64,000 bases of DNA from Legionella sp. 515359. GTDB lineage: Bacteria > Pseudomonadota > Gammaproteobacteria > Legionellales > Legionellaceae. Location of the stretch: positions 17,243-81,242 of the forward strand of contig JAPCYN010000010.1 in the NCBI GenBank assembly GCA_025941565.1, written 5' to 3'. Position 1 is the stretch's first letter, and each line of letters starts with the position of its first letter. Both the position numbers and the translations under genes were made by a program. Shown piece by piece: positions 9,066-17,005 of this stretch. Below the pieces are notes generated by a model, which worked only from the letters and a program-made list of their open reading frames with translations, ran no database searches and had not been told where the DNA came from.

Positions 9066-10325
9066 ATGAACAAACGCCTATTCATTGTTTTCATTTTAGG
9101 TTTTTCCTCTGGTTTGCCAATGGCGTTGATCAGCAGTACCTTGCAGGCATGGTTTGCATACAGCGGGATGTCAGTTTTTGCTACCGGAACATTAAGTTTA
9201 ATTAGTTTGCCCTATGCCTATCGCATTTTTTGGGGACCTGTTCTGGATCGCTATTCCTTATTCAGTATGGGTAAAAGACGAAGCTGGATTTTAAGCATGC
9301 AATGCTTATTGCTCCTTGGATTTAACTTGATGGCTTGGTTTACCCCTGAGCAATATCCTAAGTTGATGGCTTTCCTGGCTTTGATTATAGCTTGTTTTTC
9401 AGCTACCCAAGATATAGCAATCGATGCTCATAGAGCAGAATATTTGCCCACGAGTGAACATGCTTTAGGAGCCTCTTTCGCAGTATTAGGTTATCGGATC
9501 GCTTTATTGTTATCTGGTGGCTTGGCTTTGGTTATGGCTCAGAAACTAGGTTGGGCTTTCACCTACCGTTTTATGGGCCTCATGATGATTGTCGGGATGT
9601 TCGCGGTTTACTTTAGCCAAGAGCCTAGCGTAGCAATCGCGGAAAAAAATAATTTTGCTTTATCTTTTTTGGCTCCCATTAAAGAGTTGATATTCCGTCC
9701 CGGAGTTATTTCTCTTTTACTCTTTATTTTTTGTTATAAGCTCGGTGAAGCGTTTACGACGACTACCAGCGGGATTGTCATGCCTTTTTTAATTCAGGGA
9801 TTGGGCTTTTCTTTAGAGACTATTGGCTACATCAATAAAATACTGGGGGTTGGGTCCATCTTGCTTGGAGGCCTGTGCGCAGGATTCTTATTGATGCGCT
9901 TTTCGTTATATCGTTCGTTGCTTTTCTTTGGCTTGCTGCAAGCATTGACCAATGTTTTATTTGTTGCTTTAGCAATAATAGGAAAGAACGTTACATTATT
10001 GGCAATCGCTGTATTTTTTGACAATTTTGCAGCAGGAATGGGTTCTACTGCATTGGTTGCATTATTCATGCGTTTGGTAGATAAGCAATATACAGGAACA
10101 CAATTTTCAATCCTCGTGGCGTTATCGACGATACCGCGTATTATTTCTGGACCTGTCGCTGCAAGCATTCAAATGGCGATAGGCTGGGTTGGTTTGTATC
10201 AGCTCTCCATTTTATTTGCTTTAGCTTTTATCCCTTTTTTAATCTTGATCAAAGAGCAAACTAAAGAAAATCGGCAAGACCTGGATGATGTAGAAAAAGA
10301 GGGCGAGTTGAATCCTATAAGGTAA
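9066..10325 (+). CDS. AmpG-like MFS permease
   Basis: 419-aa membrane protein with about 12 hydrophobic segments. The N-terminal LGFSSGLPMALISSTLQAWF, the loop LPYAYRIFWGPVLDRY and the segment SATQDIAIDAHRAEYL are characteristic of AmpG/PAT-family transporters, which import muropeptides (GlcNAc-anhydroMurNAc peptides) for peptidoglycan recycling. The charged cytoplasmic tail (KENRQDLDDVEKEGE) is unremarkable. It stands downstream of mip but beyond the terminator, so it is likely separately transcribed. Legionella species carry several paralogs of this family, so the substrate is not certain. Confidence 0.78.
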   Translation: MNKRLFIVFILGFSSGLPMALISSTLQAWFAYSGMSVFATGTLSLISLPYAYRIFWGPVLDRYSLFSMGKRRSWILSMQCLLLLGFNLMAWFTPEQYPKLMAFLALIIACFSATQDIAIDAHRAEYLPTSEHALGASFAVLGYRIALLLSGGLALVMAQKLGWAFTYRFMGLMMIVGMFAVYFSQEPSVAIAEKNNFALSFLAPIKELIFRPGVISLLLFIFCYKLGEAFTTTTSGIVMPFLIQGLGFSLETIGYINKILGVGSILLGGLCAGFLLMRFSLYRSLLFFGLLQALTNVLFVALAIIGKNVTLLAIAVFFDNFAAGMGSTALVALFMRLVDKQYTGTQFSILVALSTIPRIISGPVAASIQMAIGWVGLYQLSILFALAFIPFLILIKEQTKENRQDLDDVEKEGELNPIR

Positions 10326-10335
10326 TAGAGCCTTG

Positions 10336-11559
10336 TTACATATATTTTTTATTTAATTTGATGATAATGCCACTGACTCCAACTAGCAGTAACCCAATTA
10401 AAATCAAGGTAATTGGCCAGCCTATCGTGTGAGGGAAATGCTTGCTTGAAAAATATAAAATGAAGCACAATGTTGCCAGGCTCGCATTAATGAGCAAGAC
10501 ACGGCTACCTTCTATAATGGCCATATAAATTAAGCCACACGCTAATCCCAAATAGAGTATTTCATAAGGTTTATCTTTAACCATGTCAAAGGTTACTAAG
10601 AGCAGTGCTAATGATGATATAAAAAAAAGTAATCCTGCGATACTTAGGTATTTTGAGTGATTTATAAACGAACTAACAGCTAATAAGGAGGTACTGAGAA
10701 CAAACCATTTTAAACGCTCTGGCACACCGAGTAATTCGAATGTTGCCAAGAAAAAAGAGTAGAAGAAAATCAAGGTAATGAAGGCCAGTACCGTCAGTCG
10801 AGTACTTATAAATGCACTGCCGTGTTGTAGAAAGAGGATAAAACTAACCACGAGCACACCCCATGTAGGCATCAGTATGGATGTATGTTGGGATAAAAGG
10901 GTGAGTAAGCCACCCGCTTCAAGAATCGCTGCAACAAGAAATAAAGACGTGGTGATTTTATATTGCTTTTCCTGGTAGTAAAGACCTAGAAGAAAGGTTA
11001 AAAAGCCAAAGCCCAGATTTAAAATAATACGACTATTACCGATTGTTCCAGCAAAAAGAATCCATCCAAAAGCAACTGTAGTGATTGCCAGAATGAGTGG
11101 TTTGTCTGATGAAATAGCAAAGCGTTGGTGAGTTAAATAGATGATTGCCAAGATTAATATCCACCCTATTGGCAGCATCCAATTATATTCCTGCAACAAG
11201 ATGACAAGTCCTGTAGGTTCGAGGAATAGAGCGATCAAAAACAAAGGTGTTGACGCTTTTTGGTAATTAGGATGTTTTAAGCATAAAAATGCCAAAATAA
11301 ACGATGAAAAACCAAAGCCTAATGTCAAGGTAACACGTTCATAGATATTAAAATCTTGCCATTTCATGACAATCAACGCACAAATGCCTGCAAAGATGAG
11401 TATACCGCCTATATAGCTATACAGTTTATTTAACCAGTTTGTTTGATCTGCAGGGGGTGTAGCTTGAGTTGGTTTTAATGCCTGCGCTATTTCTTTGATG
11501 TCGATTTTATAACGATTGGCAATTTCAACAATTTTTTGTAAGGCATCTTCTTTATTCAT
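10336..11559 (-). CDS. DUF2157-type multi-spanning membrane protein
   Basis: 407 aa: a short cytoplasmic N-terminal domain (about 1-45) followed by about 12 hydrophobic segments. The first of these, YIGGILIFAGICALIVMKWQ, matches the usual start of DUF2157 membrane proteins, whose function is unknown. It overlaps the upstream gene by 4 bases and is translationally coupled to it. DUF2157 proteins are commonly encoded beside a small GDYXXLXY-type protein, which the partner gene here could represent. Confidence 0.65.
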   Translation of the reverse strand: MNKEDALQKIVEIANRYKIDIKEIAQALKPTQATPPADQTNWLNKLYSYIGGILIFAGICALIVMKWQDFNIYERVTLTLGFGFSSFILAFLCLKHPNYQKASTPLFLIALFLEPTGLVILLQEYNWMLPIGWILILAIIYLTHQRFAISSDKPLILAITTVAFGWILFAGTIGNSRIILNLGFGFLTFLLGLYYQEKQYKITTSLFLVAAILEAGGLLTLLSQHTSILMPTWGVLVVSFILFLQHGSAFISTRLTVLAFITLIFFYSFFLATFELLGVPERLKWFVLSTSLLAVSSFINHSKYLSIAGLLFFISSLALLLVTFDMVKDKPYEILYLGLACGLIYMAIIEGSRVLLINASLATLCFILYFSSKHFPHTIGWPITLILIGLLLVGVSGIIIKLNKKYM

Positions 11560-12143
11560 GGTTTAACCCAACCAATAAATTGGACATTATTCGAAGAAAA
11601 ATAGCGTCCCTCACCCAGATTGGATAACCTGATGCAGGTGGAGTTCTTCTTGAGGCAAATCGCGTTATTTCTATAATTATTACCCAGCAGAAGGTCTGAT
11701 AGTAATCCTGTGCTCAAATTATTATTGTCAGTATATAAGGTATAACCGTCAGGGGATTCCAGTGATGTATCCAGTTTAAATTGTTTGGCTGATTGCACGA
11801 TTTCTTCTTTAAAATTTACGTTATTGTTCAAGCTCGGAAAATCGAGAGGAAGTTCTCGTACTTTTTGTGTTTTTGCATCAAACAAATAAAGCTTTTTTAT
11901 TCCCCAATAGGAATTTTGGACTTTTGTATATTGAGCGACCAACTTATCATTTTTAACAATAAGGTTCACTTGCACAGGAAAAGGAGAGGCGGAAGAATCA
12001 AGGATAGAAAATAGGAGATTATAACGGGGAGGATCTGTTTTAAAGAAAGAAATGTTTGAAACAACGAAAACAAGCATGAGGAGAATGGGTAATGACAGTC
12101 CAGCCAGCAAAGTCAGGTGACTTTTTATCCACTTGGTCGACAT
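11556..12143 (-). CDS. Membrane-anchored protein paired with the DUF2157 protein
   Basis: 195 aa with one N-terminal membrane segment (about 12-32) and a soluble domain presumably outside the inner membrane. By position, size and topology it resembles the GDYXXLXY-domain partner of DUF2157 proteins, although the diagnostic motif itself is not clear (PPRYNLLFSI is the nearest). It is the first gene of the two-gene minus-strand operon and overlaps the next gene by 4 bases (ATGA). Function unknown. Confidence 0.55.
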   Translation of the reverse strand: MSTKWIKSHLTLLAGLSLPILLMLVFVVSNISFFKTDPPRYNLLFSILDSSASPFPVQVNLIVKNDKLVAQYTKVQNSYWGIKKLYLFDAKTQKVRELPLDFPSLNNNVNFKEEIVQSAKQFKLDTSLESPDGYTLYTDNNNLSTGLLSDLLLGNNYRNNAICLKKNSTCIRLSNLGEGRYFSSNNVQFIGWVKP

Positions 12144-12335
12144 CTTTCTTCCTTAAATTATGCAAGACTTATATTATGTTTATAGTATAGGCGGATTTTT
12201 ATTTTATGGTTTAAAATAGACTTATCAAAAGATTAGAAGATAGAATTTCTAGTTAGAATTGAACAGGGACGAAAGATCCCAAAAGGATTACGGCTACTTT
12301 TATAACTAATCATGGAGTACGATGTAACTATTTTA

Positions 12336-12422
12336 TGGTACCTAGGGTGGGACTCGAACCCACACGGTGTCACCACCACCGGATTTTGAATCCGGCGCGT
12401 CTACCAATTCCGCCACCCAGGC
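12336..12422 (-). tRNA. tRNA-Leu (anticodon CAA)
   Basis: Reading the minus strand, an 87-base cloverleaf can be folded: acceptor GCCTGGG pairing with CCTAGGT, a D-arm with GGTAGACGC, an anticodon stem CCGGA/TCCGG around loop TTCAAAA (anticodon CAA), a long variable arm as in class II tRNAs, a TTCGAGTCC T-loop, discriminator A and an encoded CCA. No integrase or duplicated 3' end was seen beside it, so there is no sign that it serves as an attachment site. Confidence 0.96.
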
Positions 12423-12515
12423 ATTTGAGCGGCCATTATAACAAAGAAATAAATTCTCACAATGGGTTTTGGTATATTATTATCTAAAAAATAACTAATT
12501 AATAAAGAGGGTTTT

Positions 12516-12890
12516 ATGAGGAAATATCATTTTGTTATTTTTAGTGTTTTTCTTGCACAACTTGCGGTGATTGGCCATGCAACGAACTGTCCTGATCCTC
12601 AAACGACCTCTTTAAAATGGGGCGTTCCTCCCGCCCCATGGATGGTGAATCCTTATTCGCCTAATCGACCACAGGGTGATAAAGATACCCAATTTGTACG
12701 CGCAAATATTTTAGTCGCAGGTTACGGACAAGGAGTCGTTTGCACTTATAGAAATTCAATAGGTGAATATTCAATTTGGTGGCAAGTTCTTACTAAAATT
12801 CCCTCACGCCTTGATTACAATTGGATTGATACATTGGGTGGTTTCATTTGTACTCAAGGATTGGAACAGTGTCAATTTTATACTGCATGA
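12516..12890 (+). CDS. Small secreted protein with four cysteines
   Basis: 124 aa with a signal peptide (hydrophobic core VIFSVFLAQLAVIG, likely cut after HA near residue 22) and a good ribosome binding site (AAAGAGGG). The mature part has four cysteines (NCPDP, VVCTY, FICTQ, EQCQF), probably two disulfides, and is rich in Trp, Pro and Tyr. It resembles the small DUF3757-like secreted proteins common in Legionella, but this assignment is weak. It begins a block of three small genes between tRNA-Leu and nadA. Function unknown. Confidence 0.6.
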   Translation: MRKYHFVIFSVFLAQLAVIGHATNCPDPQTTSLKWGVPPAPWMVNPYSPNRPQGDKDTQFVRANILVAGYGQGVVCTYRNSIGEYSIWWQVLTKIPSRLDYNWIDTLGGFICTQGLEQCQFYTA

Positions 12891-12997
12891 GTTAAATCTA
12901 AAATAGGATAACGATTTATAACCCGCTACTGTTCTGATTTTGTACTAGAATTAACTGTAGGTTTTTTGCTGTTAATTGATGAAAAGGAGTGATGATC

Positions 12998-13249
12998 ATG
13001 GATTTTAGTACGTTAACAAGCCAAAGCCCTAAGATTATGGCTGTAATGGATGCTATAAAGAATGATCCCAATTTTCTGAATGAGTTAAAAGAAGATCCAC
13101 AGCAAGCATTGAATAAAATTGGCATCGAACTTAATGAAGAGGAAATGGGGGTTGTTCAAAAATTAAGTGATTTACGTGAGCTTCAGGCAGAGGCTGAAGG
13201 TTTTTTTGCCAAGGTCAAAGGCTTTTTTGGTTTTAAAGACGCAAATTAA
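12998..13249 (+). CDS. Small protein resembling an NHLP/Nif11-type RiPP leader peptide
   Basis: 83 aa from ATG 12998, chosen because AGGAG lies 8 bases upstream; the earlier ATG at 12992 is too close to it. The stretch NDPNFLNELKEDPQQALNKI followed by GIELNEEEM has the FxxxLxxDPxxALxxxGxxL pattern of nitrile-hydratase-like (NHLP) and Nif11 leader peptides of ribosomal natural products. The C-terminal part is an amphipathic Phe/Lys-rich segment (EGFFAKVKGFFGFKDAN). There is no Gly-Gly cleavage site, and no modifying enzyme or peptidase-transporter gene was seen within the window. It could equally be a stand-alone protein of this fold. Confidence 0.6.
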   Translation: MDFSTLTSQSPKIMAVMDAIKNDPNFLNELKEDPQQALNKIGIELNEEEMGVVQKLSDLRELQAEAEGFFAKVKGFFGFKDAN

Positions 13250-13395
13250 TCTGAATGCACATTATGGTTGCAGTTTATTGATGGATGTTAATTTTCCATG
13301 GTGTATCTTGATAACATAATGAAATTCTTTGAGTTTAATTATGTTAATAAATATGGTCTATATTATTAATGTAATTTACGAAAACGGAGTTTCAA

Positions 13396-13869
13396 ATGAA
13401 AAATGCTAATTTAGCTTTGGGATGGAAAAACCAGCTTATTGCTGTTCTTTTCTTATTGAGCAGTCCATTAGTTGGCGCATATGCTGCTTGTTGTTCAGGC
13501 CATGGTGGGGTTGCTTCCTGTAATAAAACTACAGGGTTTCAGATGTGTAAGGATGGTACGGCTTCTCCAACGTGTACGTGTAAGAAATCAAAAAGTACAA
13601 CTGCAACAACTACTACCAAGTCCAAAGCCACTAAAAAAGCAACTCCCGCAACGACCACAACTACGACGACTACCAAATCTAAAAGCAGTTGGTGGGGCGG
13701 AAAATCAACTACCACTAAACCAACTACCAGCACAACTAAAACCACTACAACGACGACAAGTGCTAAAGGTTGCTGTTCAAACCATGGTGGAGTAGCTCAA
13801 TGCGATAAATCTACGGGTCATCTAAAGTGTAAGGACGGTTCACAATCACCTACTTGTGCTTGTCATTAA
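13396..13869 (+). CDS. Secreted protein with two CCSxHGGV cysteine modules and a Thr/Lys linker
   Basis: 157 aa with a signal peptide ending near AYA-ACC (residue 30). The mature protein has two copies of one short module: CCSGHGGVASCNKTTGFQMC...DGTASPTCTC and CCSNHGGVAQCDKSTGHLKC...DGSQSPTCAC. They are joined by about 75 residues of almost pure Thr, Lys, Ala and Ser with one SWWGGKS island. The modules look like small disulfide domains. A related protein is encoded at 40920-41258. The Thr-rich linker may be stretched wall- or surface-spanning sequence. It ends before a strong terminator. Function unknown. Confidence 0.7.
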   Translation: MKNANLALGWKNQLIAVLFLLSSPLVGAYAACCSGHGGVASCNKTTGFQMCKDGTASPTCTCKKSKSTTATTTTKSKATKKATPATTTTTTTTKSKSSWWGGKSTTTKPTTSTTKTTTTTTSAKGCCSNHGGVAQCDKSTGHLKCKDGSQSPTCACH

Positions 13870-13900
13870 GTGATAACCAGGTTATTTGATTGGTTTCTTG

Positions 13901-13938
13901 TAGCCCGGGTGTAGCTTATACCCGGGCTAAATTTTTTT
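13901..13938 (+). terminator. Terminator formed by a TAGCCCGGGT palindrome
   Basis: TAGCCCGGGT at 13901-13910 pairs with ACCCGGGCTA at 13919-13928, with one further A after it, followed by AATTTTTTTAA. It lies between the convergent Cys-module gene and nadA and probably ends both. Its arms match the core of the dispersed GTAGCCTGGGTGAAGG...CCGGG repeat found elsewhere in the window. Confidence 0.8.
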
Positions 13939-13944
13939 AATCTC

Positions 13945-15288
13945 TTAAATACGATCTTCAGTTATATCGATCATCATTTGCAGGGATTTTTTAGCATTAT
14001 CGATAACCCATTGTTGATCGTTTTTCGGCAATCTGTTTCTACTTCCAGTGAATTCATTCACCACATCACCTGCTTTAACTTCGTTGTAAGACATTGTTTT
14101 TCCCTGTCTTAATAAATCGACGAGCGCGACGAGATGAGGGGGATCATTACGTGACATGGTAGCACACCCACAACCTATCCCTTTTTCAGTTTCATTTTTA
14201 GGGGCCTCAGCTAAATTAACTACTTCTATATTTAAGCTTTTACAGTATTGTTTTAGATTTTCTACCATGTGATTTTCAGTACCTATAGCATAGCGTTTGG
14301 TTTTGGCACGATCATGGACTACATAATCCCAGATAAAGGCAGTGGATCCTGAGTGTTGCGCTATTTTAATTACTGAGTTGCGGCATTCTGGATGAACGAT
14401 GGTAGTGTATCCTTGATTATGCCAATAATCACACATTTCAGGTTGATAATGTGTATGAACGGCGCATTGACTTGCAAACATTATTAATTGGGCTTCATCA
14501 AACTGTTTCAGAGTTTTTGAATCTTGGGCTGCAAGCGAATATTGAGCTCCCGCAGTTCCACCTGGCCAATAGGCAAGATTTTTTATTCCTAGCCAATAAG
14601 CTACGTTTTCTCCCATATGCTGATCGGGAATAAAGAGAATCTTTTTATTTTGTTTTAGTGCCCATTGAAATATTTTTTTTACGTTGGAACTCGTACAAAC
14701 GGCCCCACCTTGAGCACCAGTTAGCGCCTTGACGCGACCTGATGTATTCATGTAGCAAACCGGTAAAATATTCTCGTCACCGTAACGTTCGTTCAAATCA
14801 AGAAAAGCAGGTTCAACCATAAAATCTTTGGCGAGCATTTCCATAGTGCAACCGGATTTAGGATTGGTAATGTAAACCTGTTGGTCTTTATTCGCTAAAA
14901 TACTAATTGATTCAGCCATGAAATGCACTGCAGATTCAATAATAACGGATTTTTCAGGATGCTCGGCTGCCATCAAAGCTAATTGATAGGAATCACCAAT
15001 AAGCCCTCCAAATTGCTCAACCAAGCGGACAATATCACCACCCATATAATAATGAGCTAAAAGCAGTAATCGCTCACCAAAATGATCCTGAGCTTTTTTA
15101 AGATAGGGAGTCATCCATGCCAAGACTGTCGTGAGTTTACGATCTGGCAATGCCTGGTATTCTTGAGCGTAGGGAATAAACTCTTCCTGATACCAGTCGA
15201 TTGGATAATCACTTTGGCAAATACTCATATCATTTCTAATATGCATGAGAGTGGTTTCAGGTTTGTAAAGGGTGGAATTTTTAAACAT
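13945..15288 (-). CDS. nadA: Quinolinate synthase NadA
   Basis: Condenses iminoaspartate with dihydroxyacetone phosphate to quinolinate, using a [4Fe-4S] cluster. Family motifs include LLAHYYMGGDIVRLVEQFGG, GDSYQLALMAAE and VHPEC. Candidate cluster cysteines are Cys147 or Cys198 and the C-terminal GCGC (373/375). At 447 aa it is about 100 residues longer than E. coli NadA: it has an N-terminal extension of about 45 residues and an insert in the third domain (AYWPGGTAGAQYSLAAQD). Later ATG codons at residues 15 and 21 could be the true start. It stands just downstream of nadB, 67 bases away, so NadB and NadA are probably made together. Confidence 0.92.
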   Translation of the reverse strand: MFKNSTLYKPETTLMHIRNDMSICQSDYPIDWYQEEFIPYAQEYQALPDRKLTTVLAWMTPYLKKAQDHFGERLLLLAHYYMGGDIVRLVEQFGGLIGDSYQLALMAAEHPEKSVIIESAVHFMAESISILANKDQQVYITNPKSGCTMEMLAKDFMVEPAFLDLNERYGDENILPVCYMNTSGRVKALTGAQGGAVCTSSNVKKIFQWALKQNKKILFIPDQHMGENVAYWLGIKNLAYWPGGTAGAQYSLAAQDSKTLKQFDEAQLIMFASQCAVHTHYQPEMCDYWHNQGYTTIVHPECRNSVIKIAQHSGSTAFIWDYVVHDRAKTKRYAIGTENHMVENLKQYCKSLNIEVVNLAEAPKNETEKGIGCGCATMSRNDPPHLVALVDLLRQGKTMSYNEVKAGDVVNEFTGSRNRLPKNDQQWVIDNAKKSLQMMIDITEDRI

Positions 15289-15355
15289 CTGTTTTGCCTC
15301 AAAATCATTTTAACAGTCGCTCAGGTTACAATATACTGAGACTCCATTAATCTTA

Positions 15356-17005
15356 TTATTCAGGTGAAGTATCCATTAGTCCAAGTTTGGCAATGCTTTC
15401 TTGTGCCTCGGCTTTTTTATTTGGGTAATCTTCACGGAAGTGACCGCCACGTGATTCTCGCCTTGCCAGTGCGGCTCTTACAATTAATTCAGCATTAAGA
15501 ATAATATTTCTTAGCTCAATAAAATCTCGGGTGATGCAATGTTTCCAGTAATACTCTTCAATTATTTTTTTACGCTTCATTATTAATTGTAGTAGATCTT
15601 CCAGTCCTGCCTCAGTTCGCACTATGCCCGCATAAGATGTCATTTCTCCTCTTAATCCCCGCCATTGTGCATTAATTTGGCTCGCGCGTCGGGCATTGAC
15701 TTCACTGGGTGCGCTCCAATTAGGAATATGTTCAGAGTATTTCCAGGGAGCAGAGATGTCTTTTAAAGTACAGCGGGCTGCGTTGGAACCCATAACTAAT
15801 GCTTCAAGCAACGAGTTACTCGCCAGACGATTGGCACCATGTAAACCGGTAAAGGCGACCTCACCTATGGCGTAGAGCCGTTTTAAATCGGTGCGGCCAT
15901 CAATATCCGTGAGAATGCCCCCGCACTGGTAATGTGCTGCTGGCACGACAGGAATCATATCTTGGCTCATATCAATACCAATGGATAATAGAGTCGCATA
16001 AATTTGAGGGAAGCGTTTTTTCAGGAATTCTTTGGGCTGGTGGGTAATGTCAAGATAAACATATCCCATTTGACTGCGTTCAATTTCGCTAAAAATGGCA
16101 CGCGCAACGACATCACGTGTTGCCAACTCCATTTGTTCAGGGGCATAGTCTTTCATGAACCGTTCCCCTGTTTCAGCGTTTTTAAGTAACGCTCCTTCAC
16201 CACGCACCGCTTCCGAGATGAGAAAATTATTTAAAGAGTGATGATGCAGTAGAGTAGGGTGGAATTGATAGAACTCCATATTACCAACGCGTGCTCCAGA
16301 ACGATAAGCCATGGCGACACCATCCCCAGTAGCAACCATGGGATTCGTCGTATATCGGTACGTTTTGCCTGCACCTCCCGTCGCTAATACCACACAGTTT
16401 GCCAGGAAGGTATGAATCTGATTTGCTGCACAATCCAGAACGTAAGCTCCTAAAACTTCCCCTTGAATATCTGTACGATGGGGATGGTAATGCGTTATTA
16501 GGTTTACAGCGACATGATGTTCAAAAAAATGAATTTGGTGCTGCTGTTGAGCCAGCTGATTCATTGTTTGGGTGACGGATAAACCCGTTTGGTCGCCACA
16601 GTTAAAAATACGTCGATGGGAATGTCCGCCTTCTTGAGCTAAGTGAAAATTTCCTTTGTTATCTTGCTTAAAGTGAACATTGTATTGGCCGAGTTGTTTT
16701 ATCATCTCTGGCCCTTGTCGAATGATGAATTCAACGGCAGGTACAAAGCACAACCCGTCACCGGCAATCAGAGTGTCTGAGATATGTGATTCCAGAGAGT
16801 CTTCCGCTGAAAAAACAGCAGCAATTCCACCTTGGGCATATCGGCTATTGCTTTCAATAGCTTCCGCTTTACTGATTAAAGCGATTTTTAATCGTGGTTG
16901 CAGGCTGAGAAGCTGCAAGCAATATTGCAGTCCTGCCAGCCCTGTCCCCATAACAAGAACATCAAACTCAAAGGTTTGTCCTTGTTGCGAGAGCGTGTCA
17001 CTCAT
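15356..17005 (-). CDS. nadB: L-aspartate oxidase NadB
   Basis: FAD enzyme that oxidises L-aspartate to iminoaspartate, the substrate of NadA, in de novo NAD synthesis. The N-terminal Rossmann motif is GTGLAGLQ (20-27), followed by NSRYAQGGIAAVF, the succinate dehydrogenase-like FAD-binding core (GGAGKTYRYTTNP, EFYQFHPT, EAVRGEGA) and the C-terminal helical domain (RRESRGGHFREDYP). Length 549 aa is normal. The ATG overlaps the purB stop (ATGA), showing translational coupling. Confidence 0.96.
   Translation of the reverse strand: MSDTLSQQGQTFEFDVLVMGTGLAGLQYCLQLLSLQPRLKIALISKAEAIESNSRYAQGGIAAVFSAEDSLESHISDTLIAGDGLCFVPAVEFIIRQGPEMIKQLGQYNVHFKQDNKGNFHLAQEGGHSHRRIFNCGDQTGLSVTQTMNQLAQQQHQIHFFEHHVAVNLITHYHPHRTDIQGEVLGAYVLDCAANQIHTFLANCVVLATGGAGKTYRYTTNPMVATGDGVAMAYRSGARVGNMEFYQFHPTLLHHHSLNNFLISEAVRGEGALLKNAETGERFMKDYAPEQMELATRDVVARAIFSEIERSQMGYVYLDITHQPKEFLKKRFPQIYATLLSIGIDMSQDMIPVVPAAHYQCGGILTDIDGRTDLKRLYAIGEVAFTGLHGANRLASNSLLEALVMGSNAARCTLKDISAPWKYSEHIPNWSAPSEVNARRASQINAQWRGLRGEMTSYAGIVRTEAGLEDLLQLIMKRKKIIEEYYWKHCITRDFIELRNIILNAELIVRAALARRESRGGHFREDYPNKKAEAQESIAKLGLMDTSPE

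Noticed and set aside
12336-12422. tRNA-Leu as a possible attachment site for an integrated element
   Set aside because: No integrase gene and no repeated copy of the tRNA 3' end nearby; the following small genes may be accessory but show no element boundary.
13472-13795. 107-codon frame in a second frame over the Thr/Lys-rich gene
   Set aside because: It is the shadow of the repetitive ACT/ACC/AAA codons of the real gene at 13396-13869; no start signal.
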